From contig JACKBU010000003.1 in the NCBI GenBank assembly GCA_020634395.1, forward strand, positions 186,001 to 250,000: a stretch of 64,000 nucleotides of DNA, read 5' to 3'. This stretch comes from Ardenticatenaceae bacterium. Its GTDB lineage: Bacteria; Chloroflexota; Anaerolineae; Promineifilales; Promineifilaceae. A model generated the notes under the pieces. The model ran no database searches. It had not been told where the DNA came from and saw only the letters and a program-made list of their open reading frames with translations. Within the stretch, counting starts at the first letter, position 1. Each line of letters opens with the position of its first letter. The translations under genes and the position numbers were made by a program. Below are positions 56,981-64,000 of the stretch, piece after piece.

Positions 56981-57256
56981 ATGCGTAATCGGCTTTATAT
57001 TTCTCTGGTACTCATCGCCTGTTATGGCGTTTTTCGGGCTGTCTGGCTGGCGCGTTATGCAGCCACTATTCAAGCGCAGGTGGCGCTGCTGCCGCTGCCC
57101 CGGAGCAGCGTCCAATACGGCTTATCTCGCTCTATGACCTTCGTCGATGGGATCATTAGCCTGGCTACGCTGATGGTTTTTTCCGGGCTGCTGTTTGTGT
57201 GGCTGAGCTACGTTTTAGAGCAGCGCGCCCAGGAACCGTGGTTTGCCCGCGGTTGA
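56981..57256 (+). CDS. 91-aa two-helix membrane protein
   Basis: The ATG is preceded by GAGGAGG. TM helices are LYISLVLIACYGVFRAVWL and GIISLATLMVFSGLLFVWLSYV, with a loop between. I recognise no family. It has its own terminator and promoter, so it is a separate transcription unit with a long leader. Confidence 0.8.
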   Translation: MRNRLYISLVLIACYGVFRAVWLARYAATIQAQVALLPLPRSSVQYGLSRSMTFVDGIISLATLMVFSGLLFVWLSYVLEQRAQEPWFARG

Positions 57257-57277
57257 CACAGGCTTGCACCTATCAAC

Positions 57278-57315
57278 AAAGCCCTTGCCTGTAAACTCAA
57301 CAGGCAGGGGCTTTT
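57278..57315 (+). terminator. terminator after the 91-aa gene
   Basis: AAAGCCCTTGCCTGT pairs with ACAGGCAGGGGCTTT (one G-U pair) over a 7-base loop and runs into TTTT. Confidence 0.85.
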
Positions 57316-57376
57316 GATTTACGGCCGTTTCCCCCCTTTCTGCCCCTCACTCCTCCCACGGTGGTAAAATCAAGTG

Positions 57377-57580
57377 ATGGACGGTACAAAACGCAGCAAC
57401 ATCAAACCAGGCCTGCGCGTGGCCATCGTACTCAAGCAGGACCAGCGCACCGGCAAACGAACCGAGGGTGTCGTTAAAGACATCCTCACCAATTCGGCCA
57501 CTCATCCGCACGGCATCAAAGTGCGCTTGGAAAGCGGCGCGGTTGGGCGGGTGCAGGAAATTTTGGAAGACGAGGCGTAA
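57377..57580 (+). CDS. ywbE: YwbE family protein
   Basis: This 67-aa small basic protein has IKPGLRVAIVLKQDQRTGKRTEGVVKDILT and GIKVRLESGAVGRVQEIL, the complete YwbE/DUF2196 pattern. The function is unknown. Confidence 0.92.
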   Translation: MDGTKRSNIKPGLRVAIVLKQDQRTGKRTEGVVKDILTNSATHPHGIKVRLESGAVGRVQEILEDEA

Positions 57581-57628
57581 TGCGTGAGGCGTGATTCGTG
57601 ATAGTTACGAATCACGCCTCACGCATCA
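57578..57628. repeat. GCGTGATTCGTGA word hairpin
   Basis: GCGTGAGGCGTGATTCGTGAT faces CGAATCACGCCTCACGCATCAC between YwbE and the convergent permease gene. A relative lies at 62966-63026. Confidence 0.7.
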
Positions 57629-57629
57629 C

Positions 57630-60035
57630 TTACTCATAAGCCAGCACTTCGCGGATGGTAAGGCGGGCGGCGCTGCGCGCAGGCCACATGCTGGCAACCA
57701 CCGACAGCGCAATGACCACAGCCAGCCAGATCACAAATCCCCACAGGGAAAATGCCAGCGGCATGGCGGCGTTGATCATCGCCTCGCTGATGATGCGCAG
57801 CAGCATGAAGCTGATGGGAAACGAGAGCACTACGGCCGCCACCCAGCTTATCAACCCGATGAGCACCCCTTCAACCACCACCGACTTAATGATCTCCAGG
57901 TCCACGGCGCCGATGGCGCGCATCACCCCAATTTCGCGGGTGCGCTCCAGCACGTTCATGCCCATTGTGCCCGTCAGACCAATGCTGCCCACAAAGGCGG
58001 TCAGCAGGGCCATGAGGACCAAAAAGGTGATGAGGATGTTCATGGCCTGCGAGCTTTGCTTTTGCGTCACCAGGCCGGCCTCGATGTCGCTGACGCGAAA
58101 ATCTAAGGCCCGGAAATAGGCGTCCAGCCCGGCGCTGACCTGTTCCTGGCGTGCCAGCGTGGATTCGTCGGCCACGACCCGGTAGGAAGCGGCCTGTCCG
58201 GGGGTGTCGAGCAGCTCAGAAATGACGTCGTAGCTGGCGTAGCCCAGGGTATCGCCAAACATATCGGTGAAGCGGAAAATGCCGACGACAGGCCATTCTT
58301 CGGCGCGCCGCCCCTGGATGGCGATACGCACGGTGTCCCCGGCTTTCAGATCGGGCAGTTCGCTCCAGATGGAATCGGAGAGGACCAGGGCTTTGCCGTC
58401 TTCGGGTAGGAGCCAACGGCCGTCTAACATATCCGGCTTTAGCAATTCTGTCGTCACCGGCGGGGCCACCAACTGCACGTTCTCGATCACGTTATCATTG
58501 GCGTCTACAATTTCCGCGCCCGCGCCCGACCAGCCTTCGACGTACCGCACGCCGGGCACCTGCATCACCACATGCTCCACTTCGGTCAGGCGATACGGCC
58601 GTTCAAACGTCACCATTACGTCGGCCATAAAGTGCTGCGCCAACTGCCCCCGAAAATGATTCAGCGACACGCGCACGTTAAACACGGCAATGAAAATCGC
58701 CCCGGCCATCGTCAGGGTAAAGAGGGTCAGGGTCAGCCGCCCTTTGCGGCGGAAGGTGTTGCGAATGGACAGGATTAACGGCCGTTCCACCCACATCAAT
58801 TTAGTACCTAAGCGCTCCAGCCAGACGGCCGTCGACCCCTGCCCGCTCAGCCCATCATGGCTGATCGCCCGGCGCACCGTCGTTTTGGACCCCCGGCGCA
58901 CCGGGAAAAACCCGGCCGCCATCGGGATTAACAAGGCCAGCGCCACCTGCAAACCAATCGCCAGGGGCACCACGCGAAAGCCCTGCAGCTTGGCGCTCAT
59001 AAACCCGGCAATAAATTCCGCCAGTTGGTAGCCGGCCACCACGCTGGCCGGTACGGCAATCAGCAGCGCGATGAAACCATAGGCCAGAATAAGCAAAATA
59101 TACATGCCTGAAATCTGGAAGCTGCGCGCCCCCACCAGCTTCATCACCCCAATCTGGCGCAAATGTTGGGCCAGCAGCGCGTTCAGCGTGTTCACAATCA
59201 GCGAACTGCTCAGCAGCATGATCAGCACACCCAGCGCGCCCAACACGCCCAGCATCGCCAGCGCCAGATAAGCCAGCGGGTGCTCGTTGGTTTTGCTGAT
59301 GGAGGTCTGGTAGACCTGACGGCCGCTTTTCTCGATTTTTGCCTCGACGGCATCGGCGATGGTTTGAATGGCCGCTTCGTCGTCGGCGTGCTCGCTGACG
59401 CGCACGTAGAGGTGGTTATAACTTGCCGCGCCGCCCAGCCAGGGCACCGTGTCCAGGGTGGTATAGGCTTTGGGCGGCGACATGAAATCACCAGCCGCCG
59501 CCTGATCGCCCACCAGCCCCACCACATCCAGGCTGCGCGTTTCGCCGTTGGGCAGTTGAATGTGGGCCGTGTCACCCACCTGCAGGCCGGTGTCGTTCAT
59601 CATGTCCTGCCGCACCAAAATCTGGTGATCGGCGGGCTGGCCGGTGCCGGCAATGGGTTCCAGCAGATCAATGTCGGAGCCGGCAAAATCCTTGTTGGCG
59701 ATGACGGCCAGATTTTGCCAACTACGGCCGTCGCGGCTGACGCGCACCGTCATCACATGGCGGCCTTCGGCATCGGCCACGCCGGGCATCCGCGTCACCG
59801 AATGCACAAAGGCGTCGTCGAAGGGGTCGGTGATGATTTCGATATTGGCGGGCTGCGCCTGGGCGTAGCTGATGTTGATGTCTTGCGCGAAGATGACGTA
59901 CGTGGCGGCAATTGTGCCGATGGCGAAGACGCCCACGGTGATGGAGGCCACCACCAGCAGCGTGCGCGTTTTGCTGGCCCACAAATCGGACAGCACTTTG
60001 CGCCAGCGCGGGCGTAAGAAATTGCCGGCGCTCAT
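57630..60035 (-). CDS. FtsX/MacB-like ABC permease with two FtsX domains
   Basis: The ATG at 60033-60035 overlaps the ATPase stop, giving 801 aa; the frame open to 60581 shadows the ATPase. N-terminal TM (TLLVVASITVGVFAIGTIAATYVIF) and a MacB-like periplasmic core precede a first FtsX domain (~260-400). A second TM and periplasmic core (~440-660) follow, and then the last FtsX domain. This is the long type-VII ABC permease layout, with ten TM helices expected. It pairs with the two-ATPase protein encoded upstream. Confidence 0.9.
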   Translation of the reverse strand: MSAGNFLRPRWRKVLSDLWASKTRTLLVVASITVGVFAIGTIAATYVIFAQDINISYAQAQPANIEIITDPFDDAFVHSVTRMPGVADAEGRHVMTVRVSRDGRSWQNLAVIANKDFAGSDIDLLEPIAGTGQPADHQILVRQDMMNDTGLQVGDTAHIQLPNGETRSLDVVGLVGDQAAAGDFMSPPKAYTTLDTVPWLGGAASYNHLYVRVSEHADDEAAIQTIADAVEAKIEKSGRQVYQTSISKTNEHPLAYLALAMLGVLGALGVLIMLLSSSLIVNTLNALLAQHLRQIGVMKLVGARSFQISGMYILLILAYGFIALLIAVPASVVAGYQLAEFIAGFMSAKLQGFRVVPLAIGLQVALALLIPMAAGFFPVRRGSKTTVRRAISHDGLSGQGSTAVWLERLGTKLMWVERPLILSIRNTFRRKGRLTLTLFTLTMAGAIFIAVFNVRVSLNHFRGQLAQHFMADVMVTFERPYRLTEVEHVVMQVPGVRYVEGWSGAGAEIVDANDNVIENVQLVAPPVTTELLKPDMLDGRWLLPEDGKALVLSDSIWSELPDLKAGDTVRIAIQGRRAEEWPVVGIFRFTDMFGDTLGYASYDVISELLDTPGQAASYRVVADESTLARQEQVSAGLDAYFRALDFRVSDIEAGLVTQKQSSQAMNILITFLVLMALLTAFVGSIGLTGTMGMNVLERTREIGVMRAIGAVDLEIIKSVVVEGVLIGLISWVAAVVLSFPISFMLLRIISEAMINAAMPLAFSLWGFVIWLAVVIALSVVASMWPARSAARLTIREVLAYE

Positions 60036-61627
60036 GGCTGCACCTCCAAAGCCGGGGTCAGAGCGGCGGAGTGATCTGGCTGCGGCAAGGCATGAGCTGC
60101 GCCGTTCACAATCTCGCCATCGGCGATGAGGATGGTCTGGTCGGTGCGGCTGGTGAGTGAGGGATCGTGGGTGACGATGAGGATGGTTTTGCCCTGCGCC
60201 GCCAAATCCTGAAAGACGCCGATGATCACGTCGGCGGCGCGGGAGTCCAGGTTGCCGGTGGGTTCGTCGGCGACGATGATGGGCGGGTCGGTGGCCAGGG
60301 CGCGGGCGATGGCCGCGCTTTGCTGCTGGCCGTTGGAGACCGAGGCAGGCAAATCGTGGGCGTGGTCGGCCAGGCCCACCATGGTGAGGAGTTCGAGGGC
60401 GCGCGACGGCCGTTCCTGCGCCGGGAACACATTGCAATAATCCATCGGCAGCATGGTGTTCTCCAGCAGCGTCAGCGTGGGCAGCAGTTGGAAAAACTGG
60501 AAGACGATGCCCACGTTGCGGCCACGCCACAGGGCGCGCTGGCTCTCGCTCATCTTGTAAATGTCCTGCCCGCCGATGCACACCTGCCCGGAGGTGGGAT
60601 GGTCAATGCCGGTGAGCATGTTCAGCAGCGTTGATTTGCCGCTGCCCGATTTGCCGACGATGGACACGAACTGGCCGTAGTGGAGTTCCAGGTCGATGCC
60701 TTTGAGGGCGGTGAATTTGCCGGCGGCGTTTTCGTAGGTTTTGACGACGCTGCGGAGGTGGATGGCGGGTTGGTTGGTGGGGGAAGTTGGTTTGTTGGTT
60801 GGTTTGTTGGTTGGTTGGGGGAGGTGGTGGGTGGGGGTGTTGTGGTGGGCAACGGCCGTTTCCACTTTGCCATTCTCGGCCCTGTCTAGCAGACGGCCGT
60901 CGACAATATGCACCCGGCGCGAAAAGCGGGTCGCCAGATTCTGGTCGTGGGTGACCATGACGACTGTTTTGCCCTGCGCCACCAGCCGGGCAAAAATCTG
61001 GAAGATGGTCGCGGCCGTGGCCGTGTCCAGATTGCCGGTGGGTTCGTCGGCCACCAGCAGCGGCGGGTCATTGACCAGGGCGCGGGCGATGGCCACGCGC
61101 TGCTTCTGCCCGCCGGAGATGTGGGCCGGCAGCTTGTAGGCGTGTTCGCGCAGTTCCACCATTTCCAGAAGTTCCAGGGCGCGCTCTTTGCTGATGGCCG
61201 GTTGGTACGCGCCGATAAAATCCTGCGGCAGCATGATGTTGTTCACCAGGTCCAGCGAAGGCAGCAGCTCAAACGACTGGTAGACGATGCCCAGGTTGCG
61301 CCCGCGCCACAGCGCCAGTTCGTCTTCGCTCAGGTCGTTGAGGGTGATGGGGGTACTGCCTGCCCCTGCCGCCTGAAACGTCACCGTACCGCTGGTGATT
61401 TCGCTGACGCCGGAGATCATGTTTAGCAGCGTGGTTTTGCCCGCGCCAGACTTGCCGATGACGCCCAGGAATTCGCCGGGGTAAACGTCCAGGTTCACCT
61501 CGCGCAGGGCAGTAAAGTCGCCGGAGCCGGTGGTATAGACCTTGCCCACGTCGCGCAGGCGGATGATGGTTTCTTGTGTGGGGGTGGAAACGGCCGTTTG
61601 CCGCCTGCCAACCTGTCGTAAATTCAT
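60032..61627 (-). CDS. fused tandem ABC ATPase (two LolD/MacB-type domains)
   Basis: In this 531-aa protein domain 1 has GKSGAGKTTLLNM, ISGGQKQRVAIARALV and LLVADEPTGNLD. Domain 2 has GKSGSGKSTLLNM, a degenerate SNGQQQSAAIARALA and IIVADEPTGNLD. They are joined by a linker rich in NKPT and TNQP that is encoded by TTGGTTGG words (60766-60840). Separate ATPases are usual for this transporter class. Its stop overlaps the permease start. Confidence 0.92.
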   Translation of the reverse strand: MNLRQVGRRQTAVSTPTQETIIRLRDVGKVYTTGSGDFTALREVNLDVYPGEFLGVIGKSGAGKTTLLNMISGVSEITSGTVTFQAAGAGSTPITLNDLSEDELALWRGRNLGIVYQSFELLPSLDLVNNIMLPQDFIGAYQPAISKERALELLEMVELREHAYKLPAHISGGQKQRVAIARALVNDPPLLVADEPTGNLDTATAATIFQIFARLVAQGKTVVMVTHDQNLATRFSRRVHIVDGRLLDRAENGKVETAVAHHNTPTHHLPQPTNKPTNKPTSPTNQPAIHLRSVVKTYENAAGKFTALKGIDLELHYGQFVSIVGKSGSGKSTLLNMLTGIDHPTSGQVCIGGQDIYKMSESQRALWRGRNVGIVFQFFQLLPTLTLLENTMLPMDYCNVFPAQERPSRALELLTMVGLADHAHDLPASVSNGQQQSAAIARALATDPPIIVADEPTGNLDSRAADVIIGVFQDLAAQGKTILIVTHDPSLTSRTDQTILIADGEIVNGAAHALPQPDHSAALTPALEVQP

Positions 61628-62033
61628 AAGTTGTGTGCCTCACTCAGGGTGAAATCGGCCAGTTTTATCACCATTTCTATTGTAGTGGCTACAACCTGGG
61701 GTGGGCAGATGACATTAGTCAGGGAACGTTAATACACGGAGGCTGGCCAGGCAATATGGTACACTTACCGCCGATAATCACACGCAGGCGTTTGCGGTCG
61801 TCCGCAAACGGCTCGTTTCTTACCAACTGGACATTTGCAGACCCCGCAGTCGGCTTGTTTCTCGCCAACTGGACGTTTGCGGACTCCCGCAATCGGCTTG
61901 TTTCTCGCCGACTGGGCGTTTGCAGACCCCGCAATCGGCCTGTTTCTCGCCAACTGGGCGTTTGCGGGCCACCACAACCGGCAACTTGCGGCCGACTGGC
62001 CGTTTGCGGACAAGATCAAAGGACAAGATAGAG
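61628..62033. other. intergenic region with 42-bp array upstream of the aldo/keto reductase
   Basis: It is divergent between the tandem ATPase gene and the reductase gene. The array at 61776-62010 fills most of it; ORFs across it are artefacts of the repeat. Confidence 0.6.
61776..62010. repeat. 42-bp tandem array (GTTTCTCGCCAACTGGGCGTTTGC...), about six units
   Basis: The G of TGTTTC/CGTTTC lies at 61815, 61857, 61900 and 61942. CGTTTGC lies at 61917, 61959 and 62001. The spacing is 42 except for one 43. Units contain GCGTTTGCGG and GCAATCGGC. The outer units are degraded. Confidence 0.85.
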
Positions 62034-62939
62034 ATGGAAACACGTACTTTAGGCAAAACCAACTTGCCAGTCAGCCGGCTTGGGCTGGGGCTTTCCGAGC
62101 TGGGCTACGAGCTGACGTTGGCCGACGAGGCGCGCGCGGCGCAGGTGTTGAACCAGGCGCTGGATGCCGGAATTAATTTTCTGGATACCAGCGCCTGCTA
62201 CAACATCAGCGAGGAACTCATCGGGCGCACCATCGCCCACCGCCGCGACGATTACGTGCTGGCCACCAAGTGCGGCCACGTCGCCGGCGGCTACCGTGGG
62301 CGCGACTGGACTGCGCAAACCATCACCGACAGCATCGAGCGCAGCCTGAAACGCCTGAAGACCGATCGCCTGGATCTGGTGCAGCTGCACTCCTGCGGGG
62401 TGGACGTGCTGGAAAAAGGCGAGGCGATTGAGGCGCTGCTGGCGGCGCAAAAGGCGGGCAAAACGCGCTTTGTGGGCTACAGCGGCGACAACGAAGCGGC
62501 TTTGTGGGCCGTGCGCAGCGGCCTCTTCGACACCCTGCAAACCAGCTTCAATCTGGTTGATCAGGCTGCGCGGCGCGAGCTTTTCCCGGCGGCGCAGGCG
62601 CAGGGTATGGGTGTCATCGTCAAACGGCCGATTGCCAACGCCGCCTGGGGCGCAGAGCGCAGTCCCAGCGGCTACGCCAACGATTATTTCCGCCGCGCCC
62701 AGGCCATGCTGGCCGCCGGTCCTATCCCCGGCGCGCCCGACGACCGCATTTTGCTGGCTCTGGGTTTTGCCCTGGCCCACGCGGCCGTCGACACAGTGAT
62801 TGTGGGCACGCAAAACCCGCGCCATCTGGCGGCCAATATTGCCCTGGTGGAATCGGCCTTGCCCCTTGCCAGCGAAGTGGTGGCGGCGCTGCACGGCCGT
62901 TTCGACCAGACGGAGCGGGAGTGGCGGCAGCTGCGGTGA
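62034..62939 (+). CDS. aldo/keto reductase
   Basis: The ATG at 62034 gives METRTLGKTNLPVSRLG (301 aa). The catalytic set is Asp and Tyr in FLDTSACYN, Lys in LATKCG and His in LVQLHS. VGYSGDNEAALWAV and VDTVIVGTQNPRHLAANI are the cofactor-binding segments. It resembles the YajO/Tas-type family; the substrate is unknown. The frame to 61920 crosses the array and is rejected. Confidence 0.93.
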   Translation: METRTLGKTNLPVSRLGLGLSELGYELTLADEARAAQVLNQALDAGINFLDTSACYNISEELIGRTIAHRRDDYVLATKCGHVAGGYRGRDWTAQTITDSIERSLKRLKTDRLDLVQLHSCGVDVLEKGEAIEALLAAQKAGKTRFVGYSGDNEAALWAVRSGLFDTLQTSFNLVDQAARRELFPAAQAQGMGVIVKRPIANAAWGAERSPSGYANDYFRRAQAMLAAGPIPGAPDDRILLALGFALAHAAVDTVIVGTQNPRHLAANIALVESALPLASEVVAALHGRFDQTEREWRQLR

Positions 62940-62945
62940 GCAAGG

Positions 62946-63026
62946 GGGAGGGAGATTGGAGATTTGATGCGTGAAGCGTGATGCGTGACCAGAGAGGTTT
63001 CACGCATCACCTATCACGCATCAAAC
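62946..63026. repeat. GGAGATTGGAG and GCGTGATGCGTGA word hairpin
   Basis: TTTGATGCGTGAAGCGTGATG faces CACGCATCACCTATCACGCAT, preceded by GGAGATTGGAG. It lies between convergent genes and combines two word families. Confidence 0.65.
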
Positions 63027-63058
63027 CAAACGCCATGAAATCCTAAACAACCACTTTT

Positions 63059-64000
63059 CTATAGGCGTTTGTGCAGGCGGGAGGTGCGCAGCCAGAGGAT
63101 ACGGCCGTCCGCGTCGCGCAAAAATTCCAGCTTATCGCCCACCAGCGGCGGGTCCAGGGCGATGACGCGGTCCGGTTGGTAAAAGGCCAGGCGGGTGGGC
63201 GGCGGGGCCGGTTCGGGCGGCGAGTCTTTATCGGGGAAGCCGCCTTTGGGGATGGAATGGAGGAGGAGACGGCCGTCGCTGATCGTCAACTCCAGATCCG
63301 ACATGTAGGCTTCGTAGCGGCCCACGTATTCCGCCAACCGGCTTTCCGGCACAGCCAGATGCACCGGCTCCGGCTCGGATAACTCCAGATAATGTTCCAG
63401 CACCCAGTCGGTGACAGCTTCGTGCAGCTTACGGCCCCGGTTGGCGTTGGTGAGGCAGGTAAAAGCAAAATCCCGCGACGGCACAAACCAAAACGCCGAA
63501 AGCTGGCCGTGCGTGGCCCCGCCATGCGACACCACCCGCGTCCCGGCTACGTCGGCCAGGAACCAGCTCAGGCCCATCTGCCGATCCAGGTTGGCGCGGA
63601 CCTGTGGCGTCTGCATCAGGCGCATACTTTCCGGCGAGAGCAGGTGCGTCCCGTCGGCGGCCGTGCCATCGCCCAGATGGAAGCGGGCGTAGCGCAGTTG
63701 GTCGCGCACGGTCGAGGTGATGCCGCCGGCGCTGTGGGCGGAACGGGCCAGCGCCCACGGGCGCAGCACCTTCACCGCGTCGTTTTCGTCGTCGTAGGTG
63801 TGCCCGGCGGCGACGCGGTGGGTGATGGCGTCGTGGGCAAAGAAGCAGCTCTGCTCCATGCCCAGCGGATCAAGGATAAGGGACTGCACGGCCGTTTCAT
63901 ACGGCTGCCCGGTCACGGCTTCAATTACCCGCCCGGCCAGACTGAAGCCGGCGTTGTTGTACGACCAGGCCGTACCCAGCGGCACCACCTGGGGCAGGTC
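63059..64000 (-). CDS. serine hydrolase of the beta-lactamase/class C fold, partial (5' end outside window)
   Basis: The frame is open to the right edge, so the N-terminus with the SxxK motif is not visible. The GTG at 63988 is internal, since the frame continues as DLPQ upstream. YNNAGFSLAGRVIEAVTG is the YxN motif region. VSHGGATHGQLSAFWF is the third motif (HGG in place of KTG). A C-terminal ~90-residue beta domain (VGRYEAYMSDLELTISDGRLLL) matches the extra lipocalin-like domain of many such hydrolases. Confidence 0.88.
   Translation of the reverse strand, partial: DLPQVVPLGTAWSYNNAGFSLAGRVIEAVTGQPYETAVQSLILDPLGMEQSCFFAHDAITHRVAAGHTYDDENDAVKVLRPWALARSAHSAGGITSTVRDQLRYARFHLGDGTAADGTHLLSPESMRLMQTPQVRANLDRQMGLSWFLADVAGTRVVSHGGATHGQLSAFWFVPSRDFAFTCLTNANRGRKLHEAVTDWVLEHYLELSEPEPVHLAVPESRLAEYVGRYEAYMSDLELTISDGRLLLHSIPKGGFPDKDSPPEPAPPPTRLAFYQPDRVIALDPPLVGDKLEFLRDADGRILWLRTSRLHKRL

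Noticed and set aside
60036..60581. N-terminal extension of the FtsX-like permease to 983 aa
   Set aside because: It is a shadow of the second ATPase domain. The ATG overlapping the ATPase stop is the natural start.
26491..62010. CRISPR arrays
   Set aside because: The 21- and 42-bp arrays lack unique spacers between constant repeats; the whole unit repeats and drifts. No cas gene is in the window.
61719..62062. ORFs with SANAQLARNRP-type repeats
   Set aside because: They are translations of the 42-bp array and appear on both strands.

Overview
The window reads as a chromosomal stretch of an environmental Chloroflexota bacterium, probably Anaerolineae-like. This is an inference. It rests on a dipeptide-binding lipoprotein with a VTRV/VTE-rich linker after its lipobox, metacaspase, YhhN, SARP and contractile-injection genes side by side, high GC, and intergenic regions full of short quasi-palindromic 'words'. 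I saw no rRNA, tRNA, integrase or insertion sequence. The palindrome ACGGCCGT, often extended to AACGGCCGTT, occurs throughout like cyanobacterial HIP1. It is absent from about 13.1 to 20.3 kb, which is exactly the first dipeptide-transport operon.

Layout: (1) 1-11.6 kb, minus strand: the head of an extracellular contractile injection system (eCIS) operon. In transcription order it holds a 73-aa leader protein, an AAA ATPase, a DUF4157 core protein, a DUF4255 terminator, a sheath, an inner tube, a small assembly protein, a 43-aa helix protein, a second tube protein, a 682-aa beta-solenoid-like repeat protein and a LysM hub protein. A SARP/BTAD regulator sits directly upstream, and an 11-bp direct repeat lies 7 bp upstream of a -10 box at the head of the operon. 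Spike, baseplate wedge and tape-measure genes are not in the window. (2) 11.9-13.1 kb: a cNMP-domain histidine kinase. (3) 13.2-20.1 kb: a dpp-type ABC operon, with small upstream ORFs before the binding protein. (4) 20.3-26.4 kb: cytochrome c, a membrane protein and a second permease pair, facing a muropeptide-recycling pair (NlpC/P60 peptidase and dipeptide epimerase). (5) 26.7-39.7 kb: metacaspase, tandem zinc-ribbon membrane proteins, pseudouridine synthase, ECF sigma/anti-sigma pair, transglutaminase-like protein, YhhN, a free-standing AT-rich transcription unit, YigZ and a lipoprotein glycosidase. (6) 39.7-50 kb: a pterin-synthase/glycosyltransferase/methyltransferase cluster, ATP-grasp, GNAT, flavin/deazaflavin oxidoreductase, APH, PqqB-like protein, aminotransferase, cupin, ABM and MarR. 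(7) 50-64 kb: a heterodimeric ABC exporter, a toxin-antitoxin pair, tyrS behind an apparent Tyr-codon attenuator, a two-gene MacB/LolCDE-like exporter with two fused ATPase domains, an aldo/keto reductase and a partial serine hydrolase.

The most unusual signals are the SARP-type operator on the eCIS operon, the solenoid protein inside it, the Tyr-rich leader peptide and terminator before tyrS, four intergenic arrays with 21- or 42-bp periods (one made of covarying hairpins), an orphan ~355-nt transcription unit, the HIP1-like palindrome with its desert, and intergenic word repeats that have become in-frame protein linkers.
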